From Symbiodinium natans (taxonomy: Eukaryota > Sar > Dinophyceae > Suessiales > Symbiodiniaceae): a stretch of 64,000 nt of DNA. Below the pieces are notes generated by a model. It did no database searches. It saw nothing but the letters and a program-made list of their open reading frames with translations, and was not told where the DNA came from. Below, piece by piece: positions 45,190 through 56,392 of this stretch. The stretch spans positions 564,001 through 628,000 of the forward strand of contig CAJNDS010000380.1 in NCBI GenBank assembly GCA_905221605.1. Direction: 5' to 3'. Numbering within the stretch: the first letter of the stretch is position 1; each line of letters begins with the position of its first letter. The position numbers were made by a program, and so were the translations under genes.

Positions 45190-48100
45190 GGAAGCGGCTG
45201 TGCTTGTGTGATAGAGACATGTCCCCTCGCTTCGTGCGTTGTGTGTAGGTTGCATTTTGCAGCAGCATCATTGTAGCATGTGATGCAATGACTTAGCAAC
45301 TGCATGTCGTTTGTTGCTTTTGTAGTTCACGTCAACTCGACTGCAGCTGTGACACTTAAAGTCAGACTCCCAAGATGGAGCTCTCTTAATTCTTAGGTTG
45401 TAGCTTAAAGCAGTTGCTTGGCCAAGCTGTTTGGCCGTGCTTGTGAACGTACCACAGCTTGCAGCAGGTTTTGCAAGCTCTTAAGTGCGATTTAAACGGG
45501 ATCGAGCACTCGCCGTTGCTCTTCGCCTTCTTGACGGTGTCACAACAGTGGCAACGCAAACAAGCGAAGCTTCTTCCGATTGCTTTACACACACGTTCTA
45601 GAAGAACTTAAGACGATCCAGGTATCACCATCCCCAAAGATGGGCAGGTTATCCTTTAAAACGTAAATACCAACTTCTCACTTTGCAGAAATTTAAACTA
45701 TGCTTGGTCTCTACATCCTGCTTCCTTTGCATCTTCTGAAGAATGGCCAACACTGCGGTCTGGAAATTCAAGAAGAAGGCCATGTCAAGTGCTGTGCCCT
45801 CTAAACAGATCTTGCCTGCTTTCCCTTAAAGCCTTTTAGCCATTTTTAAAGCTTCTCTCCCTTCTTTCAAAAGTTTTCTTAAAGTTTCCTTAAGCCTTTT
45901 CTGGCCCAAGACCCAGTTGATCCTTCAAAAAACGCCAAACCTTACTAAGTCTTAAGAAGCCAGACAATGGCAGTTTTCTTCAGATTTGAAGCGCTCTACA
46001 GATTTGTCACCAAGTAGAGCTTCTTTTTTTTTTGACTGACGCCTCTTTACTACATCAGTAGCGCAGTAGGCCGGTCTTGTTGGGCTCGACATAACAGGTG
46101 AAACGAAGTCAGCGCGCTCAAACCACCAAACACACCACGCAACCACCCAAGAACCAAAGAAACAGAAGAAACAAAGCAAGCAAAGGCGCTGAACTACTAG
46201 GTAACCCCACGCACTCAGTACTCGAAGTCGTCGTTGAAGTCCCGGTGCAATCATACAGCACAGAGCATGCGGGGAATCGCAAATTGCGACACTGCCAGAT
46301 TCTCAAAACCACCATCATGTAGCTACTGGTGCGACATCATTCGAATCGAACCGAGGTCATCACTCGACGGTCAGGATCACGTACCCATCGTCAAGGACAG
46401 ATAACAGACCCGCAGTGGCAAAGGGATGTTACAGGTCAGACTCCCCAAAGGAGAGGAAAGACGTGCGTATGCCCCACGGTGGTCAGCCAGTGGGGACTTA
46501 ACAGCAAGAACTATCAAGGCAAGACCGGCCCAGGGCACTCCATGGTGGTCAGCCAGTGGAGCAGCCCCGAGCGAAAGGTCCTCCGCTCACCCTGGCTTGC
46601 AGCTGCACCCACCTGGATAGATGCACAAGCAAAGTCTCATCAGACGGCCAGAGGGGAGGCCAAGCCTTCACTGCGTGAGTAGCTACAGCTACCGATTCCA
46701 CCGTGAGCGTCATCAGCACGTTGCCAAACCCTTAAAACCACAGAGTTTAAAGTGACGACCGAAGACCCCCAGTCAAGACATCGCACACAAGGCCACACAG
46801 CTTTTGCGTTGGCCTGCGCATCAGTCTGCATCAGGTCCCTCCAAACCCTAACCCACGAGGTACGTCGGTAAGGAGATGGGAGGGCTCACATCACGTTTGC
46901 ATGCCGAAGCGCAAGGATCTCCATGGTAAAACTGCTTTGATCCAATCAGAGCCATCAGGTTACAGCCAAGCAAGCGGCGAAACAGCTGTGCCGCCGCAGG
47001 CCAAGCACAGACGAGGATGACCCTCTTGAAGGCCAGGTTAGTGCACAGGTGCTCAATGGCTCCCTGCCATGGCAGTGGGTGTATATTCTCCACATAGAAG
47101 TGCCCACAGTCTGGAAGAAAGCACCGCAGTATTGGTCTTTCCAGAGTCGGCACTCAGCCGAGATATTACAGAAGGGCGGGTCACATTGCCGTGACAGCAC
47201 GTGAATCACGTGTCGTCTCGTCCAGCAATGAGCAGCGGGGCAACCAGGGTTGGCGGAGGCCGAAGGGTTCACGTAAGGCCATAGCACAGAAATGGAGCAA
47301 CCGACCCGGCTGACGGGGGCAGAGGAGAGGAAGACTGGGCAGTCTTACCTTGGACATAACACGATGAACAATCAAGGCAAGACCAGCCCAGAGTACTCCA
47401 TGGAGGTCAGCCAGTGGAGCAGCCCCGAGCGAGAGGCTCTCCGCTCCATTAGGCTTACCGCAGCGCCCACCCAGAAGGGTGTCCCCGTCCCGACAAGTTG
47501 CATCAACCAGCCAGAAGGGAGGTCAATGCGCATCAGTAGCGACCGATTCCACTGGGGGAAACACCAGTCCTTGCACATAGCGGAGCAGTGGACCTCAGGG
47601 TTTGCCAATGTTGCACGAATCCTTGTTTCCGCAAGGCAAGAGAAGACGGCAGGGTCAACAACAAGGGCCAAGAGCTCAAGCGCCTTGAAGTGTACACCTT
47701 ACCACATTCGCCGAGGCAGGTTGAAGTGCCATGGAAACTTCCTATTACAAGCGTCCGTGCGCCCACTGGGGACTTACAAGTGAGCACTGCAGACCAGCTC
47801 AGGGCTCCCCATGGTGGTCAGCCAGCCAGCCGCAGCCAAGAGCAGCAGGCTCCCTGGAGGCTCCCAGGAGACAGTATGGGCCCGTCTTTCTGACTTTTTG
47901 GCAACCGGCTTAGTACCTTTGGCCACTTTCAAATCCTCGTTACTGGCGGCATCACGAGGCCTGACGCATACTTGTGGCAACTCCTCCTCGCTAACCCCCC
48001 ACTCAGGGATGCCAGTTGGAATGGAGCCCCCTATGTGCCGTTTCATTAAGGCTTGGACTGCATGCCACATCGTCCGGATGGCGTCCTGTATTTGCCAATA

Positions 48101-49779
48101 TTGCACAACACCTTCGTTCCGATACTGAAAGGGGAAGGTGGTAAGCGCGGCAGCGAGGGCCGAGAGCTGGACAGCTTAAACCAGAAGCTGTTGAGTTGCT
48201 GCTTAGTTGGATGCTTGGATCTTGCGAGCCCTTAAGAAGGGCAGCCCAATGAGCAGTGGCAGCATTATACCACGCATTCCGGGAACGTTGGCGTCCATGC
48301 TGAGTAGGTGCATAGAGTCAGATGCGGAATTAGGGGCAGCCTACCTCTTCGAGGATCACACATCCGAGGAGTGTGTCCACAGCCCCAAGTCTGCCCTGCC
48401 AGAATCCTGCCTAGGCCCCCCAGAGTCGTCCCCACACTCTGGCTCCTGGGACTTGATCAGCCTGCCACTCGCCGGCCTCTCCTTCACACCTGCCAGCCAC
48501 CCCGGCGACTCCGTCAGATCGACTCAGCTAGCATCGCCGCTGAGGCCGCGCAAAGCTCATGCACACATGCCTGTGCAAGCACCTCACCACATATCTCAGC
48601 TACTCCGGCCGCGGAACGCATGGCCAGCCAAAGACGAACTGCCACCGCGCTCGGGGCCTACCCATGGAGCCCCCTGCCTGCCTACGGGAGGCCTGCCTCC
48701 GCCTGCATACAGCAAGCGCTTTCACATGGCCCTCCCAACTGCCCAGCCTAAGCCTGCCCCGACTCCCCGACCCCCACCTTTAAACACCTCCCTTAATAGG
48801 CCCGCCCCACTTCCTCAGACTCCGCTCCACCAGCCTTCAGCGGAAGATGCGCACGCCCGCCTTCAGCAAGGCAGCCGCCTCTGGGCCACCATCCGCGCAA
48901 CAGCGACTGCCTGCTCGGCCCAGCCTCCTCACCAGGCGCCTTCAAGACGACGAGCGCCAAGCCGCCTGCGGTCGTGCATGGCTCCAGTTGCTTGCTTTCA
49001 TAGGCAGCTTCAGCCAACTTTGGGCAGAGACGTCCCTTTCACTCTCGCCCGATAAACATCGCCTGAGAGCGATTGCCAAGTACGCACCTTCCAGCCTGGA
49101 AGCCTACCTCTCGGCATGCACGCAATTCGCGGCCTTCTTGCGAGCCCAGGACATCAGCCTAGACAAGCTGACTCTTGCCCGCTTGGCCGACTTTCTCGAT
49201 GCCGCCCTCGAATCGAGAGCACAAGATCGCGACGTTTGCCGCATCTCACCCAAAACCATGCTGCGCGCCCTCTCCTGGCTCGCCCGGACAGCCCAGATGG
49301 AGACCCTCCTCAGCATGGTCTCGAACGCCATTATACAAGCCTTTGGCTGGGACCTCCCGCCCAGGGATCGCAAAGAAGCCCTGCCTCTGCCTATGGCCTG
49401 CGTCATCGCCTGGGAAGAGATTGTCTGCAACTCGGCCTCCGGTACACAGCTTGTACTGCTACTCGGAGCCTTCCTCTTGGCCTACCATGCCTGCCTGCGC
49501 TTTGGCGATCTGCAACGGATCCGCCTATCCAGCCTCAGCCTCACACCGCCCAGTCCCTCCGCGGGATCTGCTGGTCCACTAAAACGTCGCGCACAGGTCA
49601 GCCATTCGCCGTCACCCTGACAGGCCTGTCAGGCCGCTGCACAGCAAGCTCGTGGTGCCTAAATTACCTCCTGTGCCTACACAGATGCTGGCTAGCCACG
49701 GAAGCCTTCTGGCACTCGGAGCTCGAGCCCGACTTCTTGCTGCCCATCCTGCCCAATTGGGCCTCCAAGACAACAACGG
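45190..49779. repeat. 4.6-kb duplicated unit, copy 2
   Basis: 4590-bp partner of 39941-44533. The first 3 kb have no clear plus-strand gene; the last 1 kb is the recombinase gene. Beyond 49779 this copy continues into the rest of element B, so it is the parental arrangement and copy 1 the truncated one. Confidence 0.95.
46848..47287 (-). pseudogene. Degenerate protein segment with a DPPF motif (copy 2)
   Basis: Duplicate of 41602-42041 with no visible difference. The same caveats apply: broken frames and a tentative amino-methyltransferase-like reading. Confidence 0.3.
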
Positions 49780-49934
49780 ACTTCGCCTTTCAGTCGCCTA
49801 TGTCCTATTCACAGGCCCTGCCTGCCTTGCGCGCTTGCACGCAGCTTACCAGCCCCAATGCCCCTAACACTGCATGTAGTGAAGAGGCCAGTGCCTTCAC
49901 AATCCAGGAGCGCTTGCCCGAAGACTTCAGCTAG
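48847..49934 (+). pseudogene. Element B tyrosine recombinase, frameshifted
   Basis: The first frame (to 49620) has an N-terminal helical domain (SSLEAYLSACTQFAAFLRAQ, DKLTLARLADFLDAAL) and a catalytic arginine box (AYHACLRFGDLQRIRLSSL). From about 49570 the sense shifts to a second frame with WSTKTSRTGQPFAVTLTGL and LEPDFLLPILPNW, the strand pattern that precedes the H-x-x-R box in DIRS recombinases. No H-x-x-R or nucleophile Tyr could be recognised afterwards, so the gene is dead. A Pro-rich frame at 48207-49055 overlaps its 5' part and may be N-terminal sequence in another phase. Confidence 0.7.
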
Positions 49935-50691
49935 GCGAGCTGGCTAGGCAATCCAGTGCGAGGCGGCAGGCTTTATGGCGGCACATGCGGTCCGGAGCGG
50001 GCTCTGTGAGCTCCATTCCGGCTGGGCCGATCAGTATCCCGCAGGCTGTGCGCCATTGGGTCTTGGAGGCAACGTGGGCCATGTGCACCGCCCCCCATCA
50101 GCCATTGGCGAGAATGATGCAGTTGATATCGGAGGTTGTCACAGTCTTACGTGGCGGAGGCGCCTCCGTGGGGCTGGTGTCTTCTTCCGAGGAGTCCGGC
50201 GAGTTGTCTGAGTAGAGGCTGGGCGTTTCTGGTGTTCAGGGCGTCGCCACCGGCGCGCATTGAAAAGGACATCTCTGCGATAGAGGAAGCGGCGCAGGCG
50301 AGGCTCCAGGTGAGAGAAGGCTAGGCTGCTCGGGGCGGCATGGCGGGGCACCGAGAAAGGCGGTTCGGTGGTGGGAGCCTGTCCACCACGGGCGATTGGG
50401 CGCGAGGGGCGCCAACCGTCCGCTACTCTCTGGGCCACAGTGGTTTGCACCCATAGGCTGTCGACGGTGTCGTCCCTGCCGTAGAGCTCGGCACTGCTTT
50501 TGTGATGGCCGGTGGTGCGGCGGGCCTCGGCCCGCATGCAAGAAAAGACGGTGCCGCTTTCTGCCGCTTGTAGCCCCCCCCTACCAATGCCCCCCCTGCT
50601 CGCACCCCCCTGCTTGCCGAGGTGCCCGCCGCAGCCATCTCCGACTTGAACGTGCTCCTCGCTCCCCTCTCTGCTCTCATCGCGCCCAGCC

Positions 50692-51911
50692 ATGGACTGC
50701 CCAACAGCCTTCCATGACCTCCTCAAGGAGTGCCGAGTACACGACCTCCTGTGCACAGCCCTATCAGACCAGGGCTACCAGAGCATCTCCGACTTCGCCT
50801 GGGCCTTCCCCAGCGTCGACCGCCTATCGATTTTCACCAACGCCCTGCCTGAATCTACCGCCCAAGGCCTCACGACCGGGGACCTCGAGTCCTCAGTCGA
50901 AATTGCCCGCCTACGCAAGGCCTTGGACCAATGCCACAAGAAGACTCAGGCCCCGGATGCCGGCACTGCCTTCTCAACCATCCCAGTGGATGGAACACCT
51001 GCCCCCGCGCCTTACACAAGAAGCAGTCCAGGATATGATCGACAAGTTCAAGGCCAATTATCCTGGGAAACTGCTCGGCCAGGACTCCATGCCCAGTATC
51101 CGCCTACTCAGCCTAGTCCATCACAGCCTCAAGCCAGGGAAAAAGCTACGCTGCATTCCCTGACAGTTCCGCCTTTCCGCCAAGCAATATCAGGAGCACA
51201 TGGAGGCCAAAACTGCCAAGCCCATCCGCACCGAAGCCCAGATTATCGCCTCCGCCTTCTTCGACGAAACGCCCGAAGTGCCCGTCGAGCACATGCGCCT
51301 AGCGGCCGCCTGGTTGGAACGCATTCAAACCGTGTTCGGCCCTCTGCGGGGCAGCGCACCTGCAGAACCTCAAGGCCCTGGACAAGAAGGTGCGAGAACT
51401 CTGCCTACAACAGCCTGACGCCCAGCTGGGCCTACGCACGCCTAGCACTGGCGAGCTCATCGCTGCGGATCGCAAGATCTGGGCGGCCATCTCGGACCTA
51501 GTGGCCCAGTCCTGGTCCCTGGACGATGCCCTGCATGAGCTCACTGCCATTCGTAACGATGTCTCTAGCCTACTCCTCAGGCCCAGGGCTCTCTCAGAGA
51601 AAGGGTCGCCCAAGGGCTCAGGTCGAAGCACCGACAGCCCCACCAAGCGGAAGGCCCCTCAGGTCCCGCCTCCGCCACCTAAGCCTGACCGCTCTTCGGA
51701 GCGCTTGCCAAAAAAGGGCCGCGGGAAGGGCCAAGGCAAAATCACCAACTTGCCAGCCAATTGGGTTGGCGTGCACAAAGGCCAGCCCATTTGCCGCCGC
51801 TTCCAAACCGGCCAATGCAAATTGCCCGAATGCAAGTTCGCACACATCTGTGCCGTGCGCGGATGCGCACAAAAGCACCCGGCCTCCGAGCACGGCAAGC
51901 CTCGCACCTGA
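50692..51911 (+). pseudogene. Element B Gag-like gene, several frameshifts
   Basis: ATG 50692 opens with MDCPTAFHDLLKECRV, then helical sequence; frames shift near 51000 and 51400. The last frame (51390-51911) has AADRKIWAAISDLVAQ, a KKGRGKGQGK linker and CRRFQTGQCKLPECKFAHIC (a CCCH zinc-finger pattern), followed by AVRGCAQKHPASEH and a stop. Layout and motifs match the Gag-like gene of element C. It lies between recombinase and methyltransferase-like parts, as in C. Confidence 0.6.
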
Positions 51912-52028
51912 AACAGTCCGGATTCTGCCCAGGGACAGTTCCGGACGAGCCTGCCCCCTGGGCGTCAGCCATATCGGCCCACACGCACAGCCTCGACCTC
52001 CACTGGGCAAGCACGTGCCCCCGCCCGG

Positions 52029-52800
52029 GTGCTCATGGACCTCTTCGCGGGCAAGCACGCACCGATAACTGCCGCAGCCTCAAAACTGGGCATCCCACAC
52101 TGGGACCCCATAGACCTAGCCATCGAAGAAGCACATGACATACTCTCCGATGCCTTCTTCGCTCGCCTGCTCCGCCTAGCCTGGTCCGGACGCATAGCCC
52201 TCCTAGTACTACTCGGTGCTCAAGCTCGCACCTGGAGGCCCTCCTCCGTGCCGCACACCAGAGCACCTCAATGGCCTGCCTTCCAACAGCCCGGCACTCT
52301 CACGCCAAGCAGAGGAAAGCCGCCGCATACACGAACGGTGCCACCAGCTCTGTCGAGCAGTTGCAGCCTCGGGGGGCACTTGGGTCTTGGACTCTAGCAT
52401 GGCCTGGCTGGAGCCCTCATGCAAGCAACTCCTACGTGCCTCGGCTGCCCACGTGGCCTCTGTAGCCGCCTGCGCCTTTGGGGTGACGTGGTCCAAATCC
52501 TGGGCTTTCGCATCCAACAGCCCCCATATTAGAGGGGTGCAGCAAAACTGCGCCCACGCATTTAAGCACCCCTCACTGCGCAACAAGCGAGACAAATCCG
52601 GCAGGACATCAGCTCCAGCACAGCCGAATACCCCGCCGCACTCGCCTGCCGCCTCCTTCAAGCCTTCCAGCACATGTGGCCGACTTCGGCCCCGACGCCC
52701 GCGGTCCCCTTGCCTCACGAGCCGTGCCCCAGCACATGGCCGGCCCGGACCACGTGCGCCAGCCTGCGACGGCGCCGGCCTTTGGAGCACAGCCGATTTC
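52029..52800 (+). pseudogene. Element B methyltransferase-like domain, catalytic loop deleted
   Basis: The frame begins MLMDLFAGKHAPITAAASKL, where D-L-F-A-G is a textbook SAM-binding motif I of C5-cytosine methyltransferases. It then has DAFFARLLRLAWSGRIALLV, as in element A. Where A has AAPPCREYS, B has lost about eight codons and the frame; the sequence resumes as LKLAPGGPPPCRTPEHLNGL. The E-N-P-P box is also damaged (WVLDSSMAWLEPS). It helps define the family because it shows the motif I missing from A. Confidence 0.6.
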
Positions 52801-53692
52801 TTAATGCCAGCCACGCCCCAAGCCTGCCTAGCCTCCCTCATTGGCCAAATGCAAGCCTGGCGCATGCAAGATGACCGATACAAGCGGATCGCCGCACACA
52901 TCGCCCAAAGCAAGCCCGAACATCCCCTCTCCGCAGAGGAACAGGGTTCGCGCAGCCAGCCTGAATCGGGTCAGAGGAAGACCCGTCCGGGCCAAGACGG
53001 ACATCTGGCCTATTCCAGCCGCCGACAAGACGATCTGGGTCCGCATCGCAGACCCCTCAGCCTCCGAGATCACGTTGCGCAACGAGAGCAAAGCCGCCAT
53101 ACACTGGCTCGCCCAATGCTTTGCCTACGAATTTACCATGCCCCTGGCCCGCCAGCCTCTTCTGCCCTGCCTATCAGCCGCGGAAGCATGGCAGAGGGCA
53201 CTACCGTCGGAATTGGAGGATGGCTGGCCGCATCATCCACCACCTGGTGGTTCGCGCAGCAGTGAGACATCAGAGAACTCCGCACCGCCTTCCTCACTAA
53301 AGATGCCCAGCAGTACATCGCCTGCTTTGAAACCGTAGCACAATGGGTTCTGCTACAAATGGACGAGGCAACGGGATGCTCCAGCCTAAGGTTCTGTGTC
53401 GCCTCGCGCAGCGACAACAGCCCCACTCAAGCCTCCATTAACAAACTGTTTACAACGGCCTTCCCGCTTAGCTTCTTTCTGGAGAAAGTGGCCTTCTGGA
53501 TCCCACGCACGCGGCATAGAATTGGAAATCGGCCACATTCCCGGAGCCAAGAACATCGATGCGGACGATCTTAGCCGCAACCGCCTAGAGAAGTTCTTCT
53601 GCTCTGCCCACGCTCAGAGATTCCAAGTGCATCTTTTGCACCTGCGCAAATCGGCCCACGAGGTAACCCTAGCCTCTGCCAACGTGCCCTAG
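52801..53692 (+). pseudogene. Element B RT/RNase H remnant (RT core deleted)
   Basis: Begins with DDRYKRIAAHIAQSKPEHPL (RT N-terminal segment) and jumps to TDIWPIPAADKTIWVRIADP and LLPCLSAAEAWQRA. It ends with HIPGAKNIDADDLSRNRLEK, the RNase H C-terminal box. Compared with element A, the whole RT palm including Y-V-D-D is missing and several frameshifts are present. About 70% or more of the residues match A in the shared parts, by eye. Confidence 0.7.
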
Positions 53693-54010
53693 AGCCAAGG
53701 CCTCCTGAACATAGCGTCCCCTGCGCAAGCCTAGACAGACCACTCACGGTGGGGGTTGCCTGGCATTTATTTCACTGGTCTGCCCCGGGCCGCTAAAGTG
53801 GGGGTGTGCCACATATCAGGACCGGTGCCTCTTGCCCCAGGGGCCCCCCGGCCTGATTGCCAAACTCGCCCAGAGCAGCACCCGTGAAAAAAGGCCGGCG
53901 CGTGCAGGGTAGGACGTTGTTGCCCCTAGTCCCCATCCCGTAGGGTCCTGGGGATCTAGAGGGCTCGCACTACCCGCCCCCAACTAGGGTTAGGTCTTGC
54001 AGTGGGCGTT
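53693..54010 (+). other. 3' non-coding tail of element B
   Basis: Shares several blocks with the tail of element A read on its own strand: CGGTGGGGGT, GGTCTGCCC.GGGCC, AAGTGGGGGTGTG, CGCCCAGAGCAGCACC and CCCCAACTAGGGTTAGGTC.TGCAG. The common blocks place the ends of both elements near the last one. Confidence 0.65.
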
Positions 54011-54142
54011 GTCTGAACGTCACGAACTATCTGGTAGAAGAAGTTTGTAGAGTGCTGATGCTAATGCAACCGAAGGTAATCTTAAGAACGGATCCGAACC
54101 AGCGATGATTGCGTTAAGGAAGAAATTGCAAGCAATAAGGAA

Positions 54143-54576
54143 ATGCAGAAGCTTGAAACAGAGATTCAAGATGTGGCACCAGACACACACCAAGGAGCGC
54201 AAGTTGAAAGATGGGTACAAACAGTAAGGAACCTATCGAAGACTTTGGTGTATGGAGTTGAAAAAGAAGCAAAAGTGAAAATCACAAGCAAGAGTATGTT
54301 GTATCCATGGGCACCAGCAGCGTTCTTGTTGAACAGGTTTGTTGTTTAACAGGGAAGACCCCGTTCGAGTTGGTATTTGACCGTGAGTACAAAGGAACGT
54401 TAGCACCATGGGGCAGTGTGGTTGTGGCAAAACCACTGCCAAAGACGAAAGAGAAAGGTAAAGTATGGAAGAAAGGAATCTTCGTTGGAAAAGATATTGT
54501 TTCGAACATGAATCGTAAGCACACGAAGCGGAATCATCAAAAGTCGAACAATGAGACAATGTTCGCCAACCGTTAA
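54143..54576 (+). pseudogene. Ty1/copia integrase C-terminal fragment
   Basis: Two overlapping frames read together as HQGAQVERWVQTVRN, SKSMLYPWAPAAFLLNRF, GKTPFELVFDREYKGTLAPWG and WKKGIFVGKD. This order (E-R..., P-W-x-x-x-x-A-x-x-L-N-R, T-P-F/Y-E-x-x-x-x-R-x-Y, G-x-x-V, W-x-x-G-I-x-x-G-K) is the C-terminal half of copia-type integrase. One frameshift lies near 54345, and no RT follows on this strand. Confidence 0.65.
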
Positions 54577-55200
54577 AAACCCAAGATGCCAAGCAAGGCA
54601 CCAAGGATACAACCAAGCCAACTCACACAAGTCCAAACCAAGCAAGCAAGCTCAGACACTCGGACAACACTTCTGTTTTGGCTTGCAGCACTCACACCAG
54701 TGCTCGTCACTTGAGCCAAAATGGAAAACGTATCACAGCTCTCCAACTTGACAGCTCGGCTTAAAAGACCTCCAAAACTACCCAAGTCACGAAACTCGAC
54801 GAGAGTGGTTCCCTACGAGGCAAAACGTTCCTGCACCACTAATCGTACTCAGGCTACTGGGAAAACTTCAAAAGCTGAGCAGACTCCAAGCTATGCACAC
54901 AAAGCTGCAAACTGCAAAAACTCACCGTGTCGCACCCTCACAGGATGACGCACAGTTCTCGAACTTCTACACCCCCCCTCGACACGGTGGGTGTCGGCTG
55001 GTCCACGCGCAAGTATTGCAGACAAAGCTCACAAGCAACTCGACGCTGCAGATTGCCCATTGCATCCAGAGCTCTCGAACCCAAGTGCGCCTCACAGCGT
55101 TTTCAACCTCAACCATATCAGCCATGGCACGTCCTATGCTCTATACACCGTACCGAAGGCAAAGTAAAAAGAGGAAAAAACTTTGAGCAAATCTCGCGGT
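54577..55200. other. Intergenic stretch with spliced-leader relict
   Basis: No gene recognised. It holds the 15-base spliced-leader relict (54710-54724) and is otherwise short frames on both strands. It may include the 3' untranslated or LTR sequence of the minus-strand copia fragment that ends at 55202. Confidence 0.4.
54710..54724 (-). other. Dinoflagellate spliced-leader relict
   Basis: The plus strand reads CTTGAGCCAAAATGG; its complement, CCATTTTGGCTCAAG, is exactly the last 15 bases of the conserved dinoflagellate trans-spliced leader. Genomic copies like this arise when a trans-spliced mRNA is reverse-transcribed and inserted. The 5' seven bases of the leader are absent, as is usual for relicts. 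Sequence downstream on the minus strand would be the retroposed transcript; no protein is recognised in it. Confidence 0.85.
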
Positions 55201-55201
55201 G

Positions 55202-56176
55202 TCATGCGTTTAACGCGTGCAAGAAAGCGTTCGTCAACTTCTCCGGGTAGTGTTGGGTATTCTTGAGATCGAAGTTGGCGGAATGTGGATGACCATCACC
55301 TGGGCACCGAAAGACCGACAAGCTGCGAGCAACCGACTCCATCGTCGTGATGACACGCCAACGTTTGTAGATCAACTCGCCATCTCGACCACGCATGCCA
55401 AGCGAGCAACCGTCAACCAACACATCGTGCAACATGTACGGTCGCGACTGCAGAAAACGGATAGTCTGGTTCCACGACCAGTAAGCACAGGCTCGGGGCC
55501 ATTCGATCGACCAAGCATGGACGTAGTCACACAGCGACATAAAAGCCTTCCACAGCTTCCTGTGTAGCGACCAGTGCCGTGCCAAGCGACCGTGTCTGTA
55601 GGCTGGATCACGTGCATGTAGATGCTGGTACAGACAACCACCGGTGCACGGAGTACTAGCCCACAAGTAGACGAAACCCCCCCTGCGGATGTGGAGAGCG
55701 CAGATCTGTTGAAGCTGCGCTGTAGTGGCCGGGTCTCCGCCGTCATCTGCCTCACTGACAGTCAACACACCAACCCAGGAGCACGCTCGCGACGCAGCCA
55801 ACATGCTCGACATGGGAGGCGCACAGAACTCAACCACCAACCACTTGGCAAACTCCATCAAACGATACCGATCTGCAAGAGATACATGGTCTTTGCCAGC
55901 CACAGCAGCACCAAGCAAGCCAACGAAACACGCCAACTCCCCAACGCAAGCTGCAACAGTGACTTCAGACAAACCAAGGCTCAACATGTGCTTCAACGTA
56001 GTCCGGGAATCTAACGATTTTGTGAAGAGGTCGGCGACGTTGGAGGCTCCTCGCACTCCGAAGATGAAGAGAAGTCGCTGTCGGAGCTGATCTTGTATAA
56101 AGCTTTTTTGCTTTGCAGCGCAATGCCATGTCTGGCACCTAGCGAGTCCGAAGCAGACACTGTGGTCCGGCTGCAT
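55202..56176 (-). CDS. Copia RNase H end fused to a methyltransferase-like domain
   Basis: A 324-aa open frame. Its N-terminal part is the end of copia RNase H: WHCAAKQKSFIQDQLRQ and RGASNVADLFTKSLDSRTTL (N-x-A-D-x-F/L-T-K-x-L). After a linker of about 100 residues with a hydrophobic stretch comes FVYLWASTPCTGG (a P-C loop like methyltransferase motif IV), WSIEWPRACAYW (in the place of E-N-V) and VDGCSLGM, then KRWRVITT and a H-P-H-x-x-x cluster to the stop. I infer a SAM-dependent methyltransferase-like domain with an invariant-looking Cys; motif I is not obvious. The frame continues the copia polyprotein with no stop between the parts. The 5' part of the polyprotein is not present upstream. 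Confidence 0.6.
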   Translation of the reverse strand: MQPDHSVCFGLARCQTWHCAAKQKSFIQDQLRQRLLFIFGVRGASNVADLFTKSLDSRTTLKHMLSLGLSEVTVAACVGELACFVGLLGAAVAGKDHVSLADRYRLMEFAKWLVVEFCAPPMSSMLAASRACSWVGVLTVSEADDGGDPATTAQLQQICALHIRRGGFVYLWASTPCTGGCLYQHLHARDPAYRHGRLARHWSLHRKLWKAFMSLCDYVHAWSIEWPRACAYWSWNQTIRFLQSRPYMLHDVLVDGCSLGMRGRDGELIYKRWRVITTMESVARSLSVFRCPGDGHPHSANFDLKNTQHYPEKLTNAFLHALNA

Positions 56177-56392
56177 GAGAGCAGCGAGCTAAGCTCCTAA
56201 CTACAAAAGACTTGTGGCCCCGGCACGAATGCCCAAGCAGGCCAACCACGGAAAACGAGTGAAAAGAAAGGAGTCCGACACCCAAAGCACTGCACTTTCG
56301 CTCGTCAGCGCGCGACAGTGACATGCGACATGTAAACGGCAAGAGGAAAGGCGTCCCAATCCAAAAGCCACATGTGCATGCAGGGCCGTAAC

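Noticed and set aside
48207-49055. 282-aa Pro-rich plus-strand frame (also 42961-43809) as a separate gene
   Set aside because: It ends inside the recombinase gene and may be its N-terminal part in another phase; no domain supports a separate protein.
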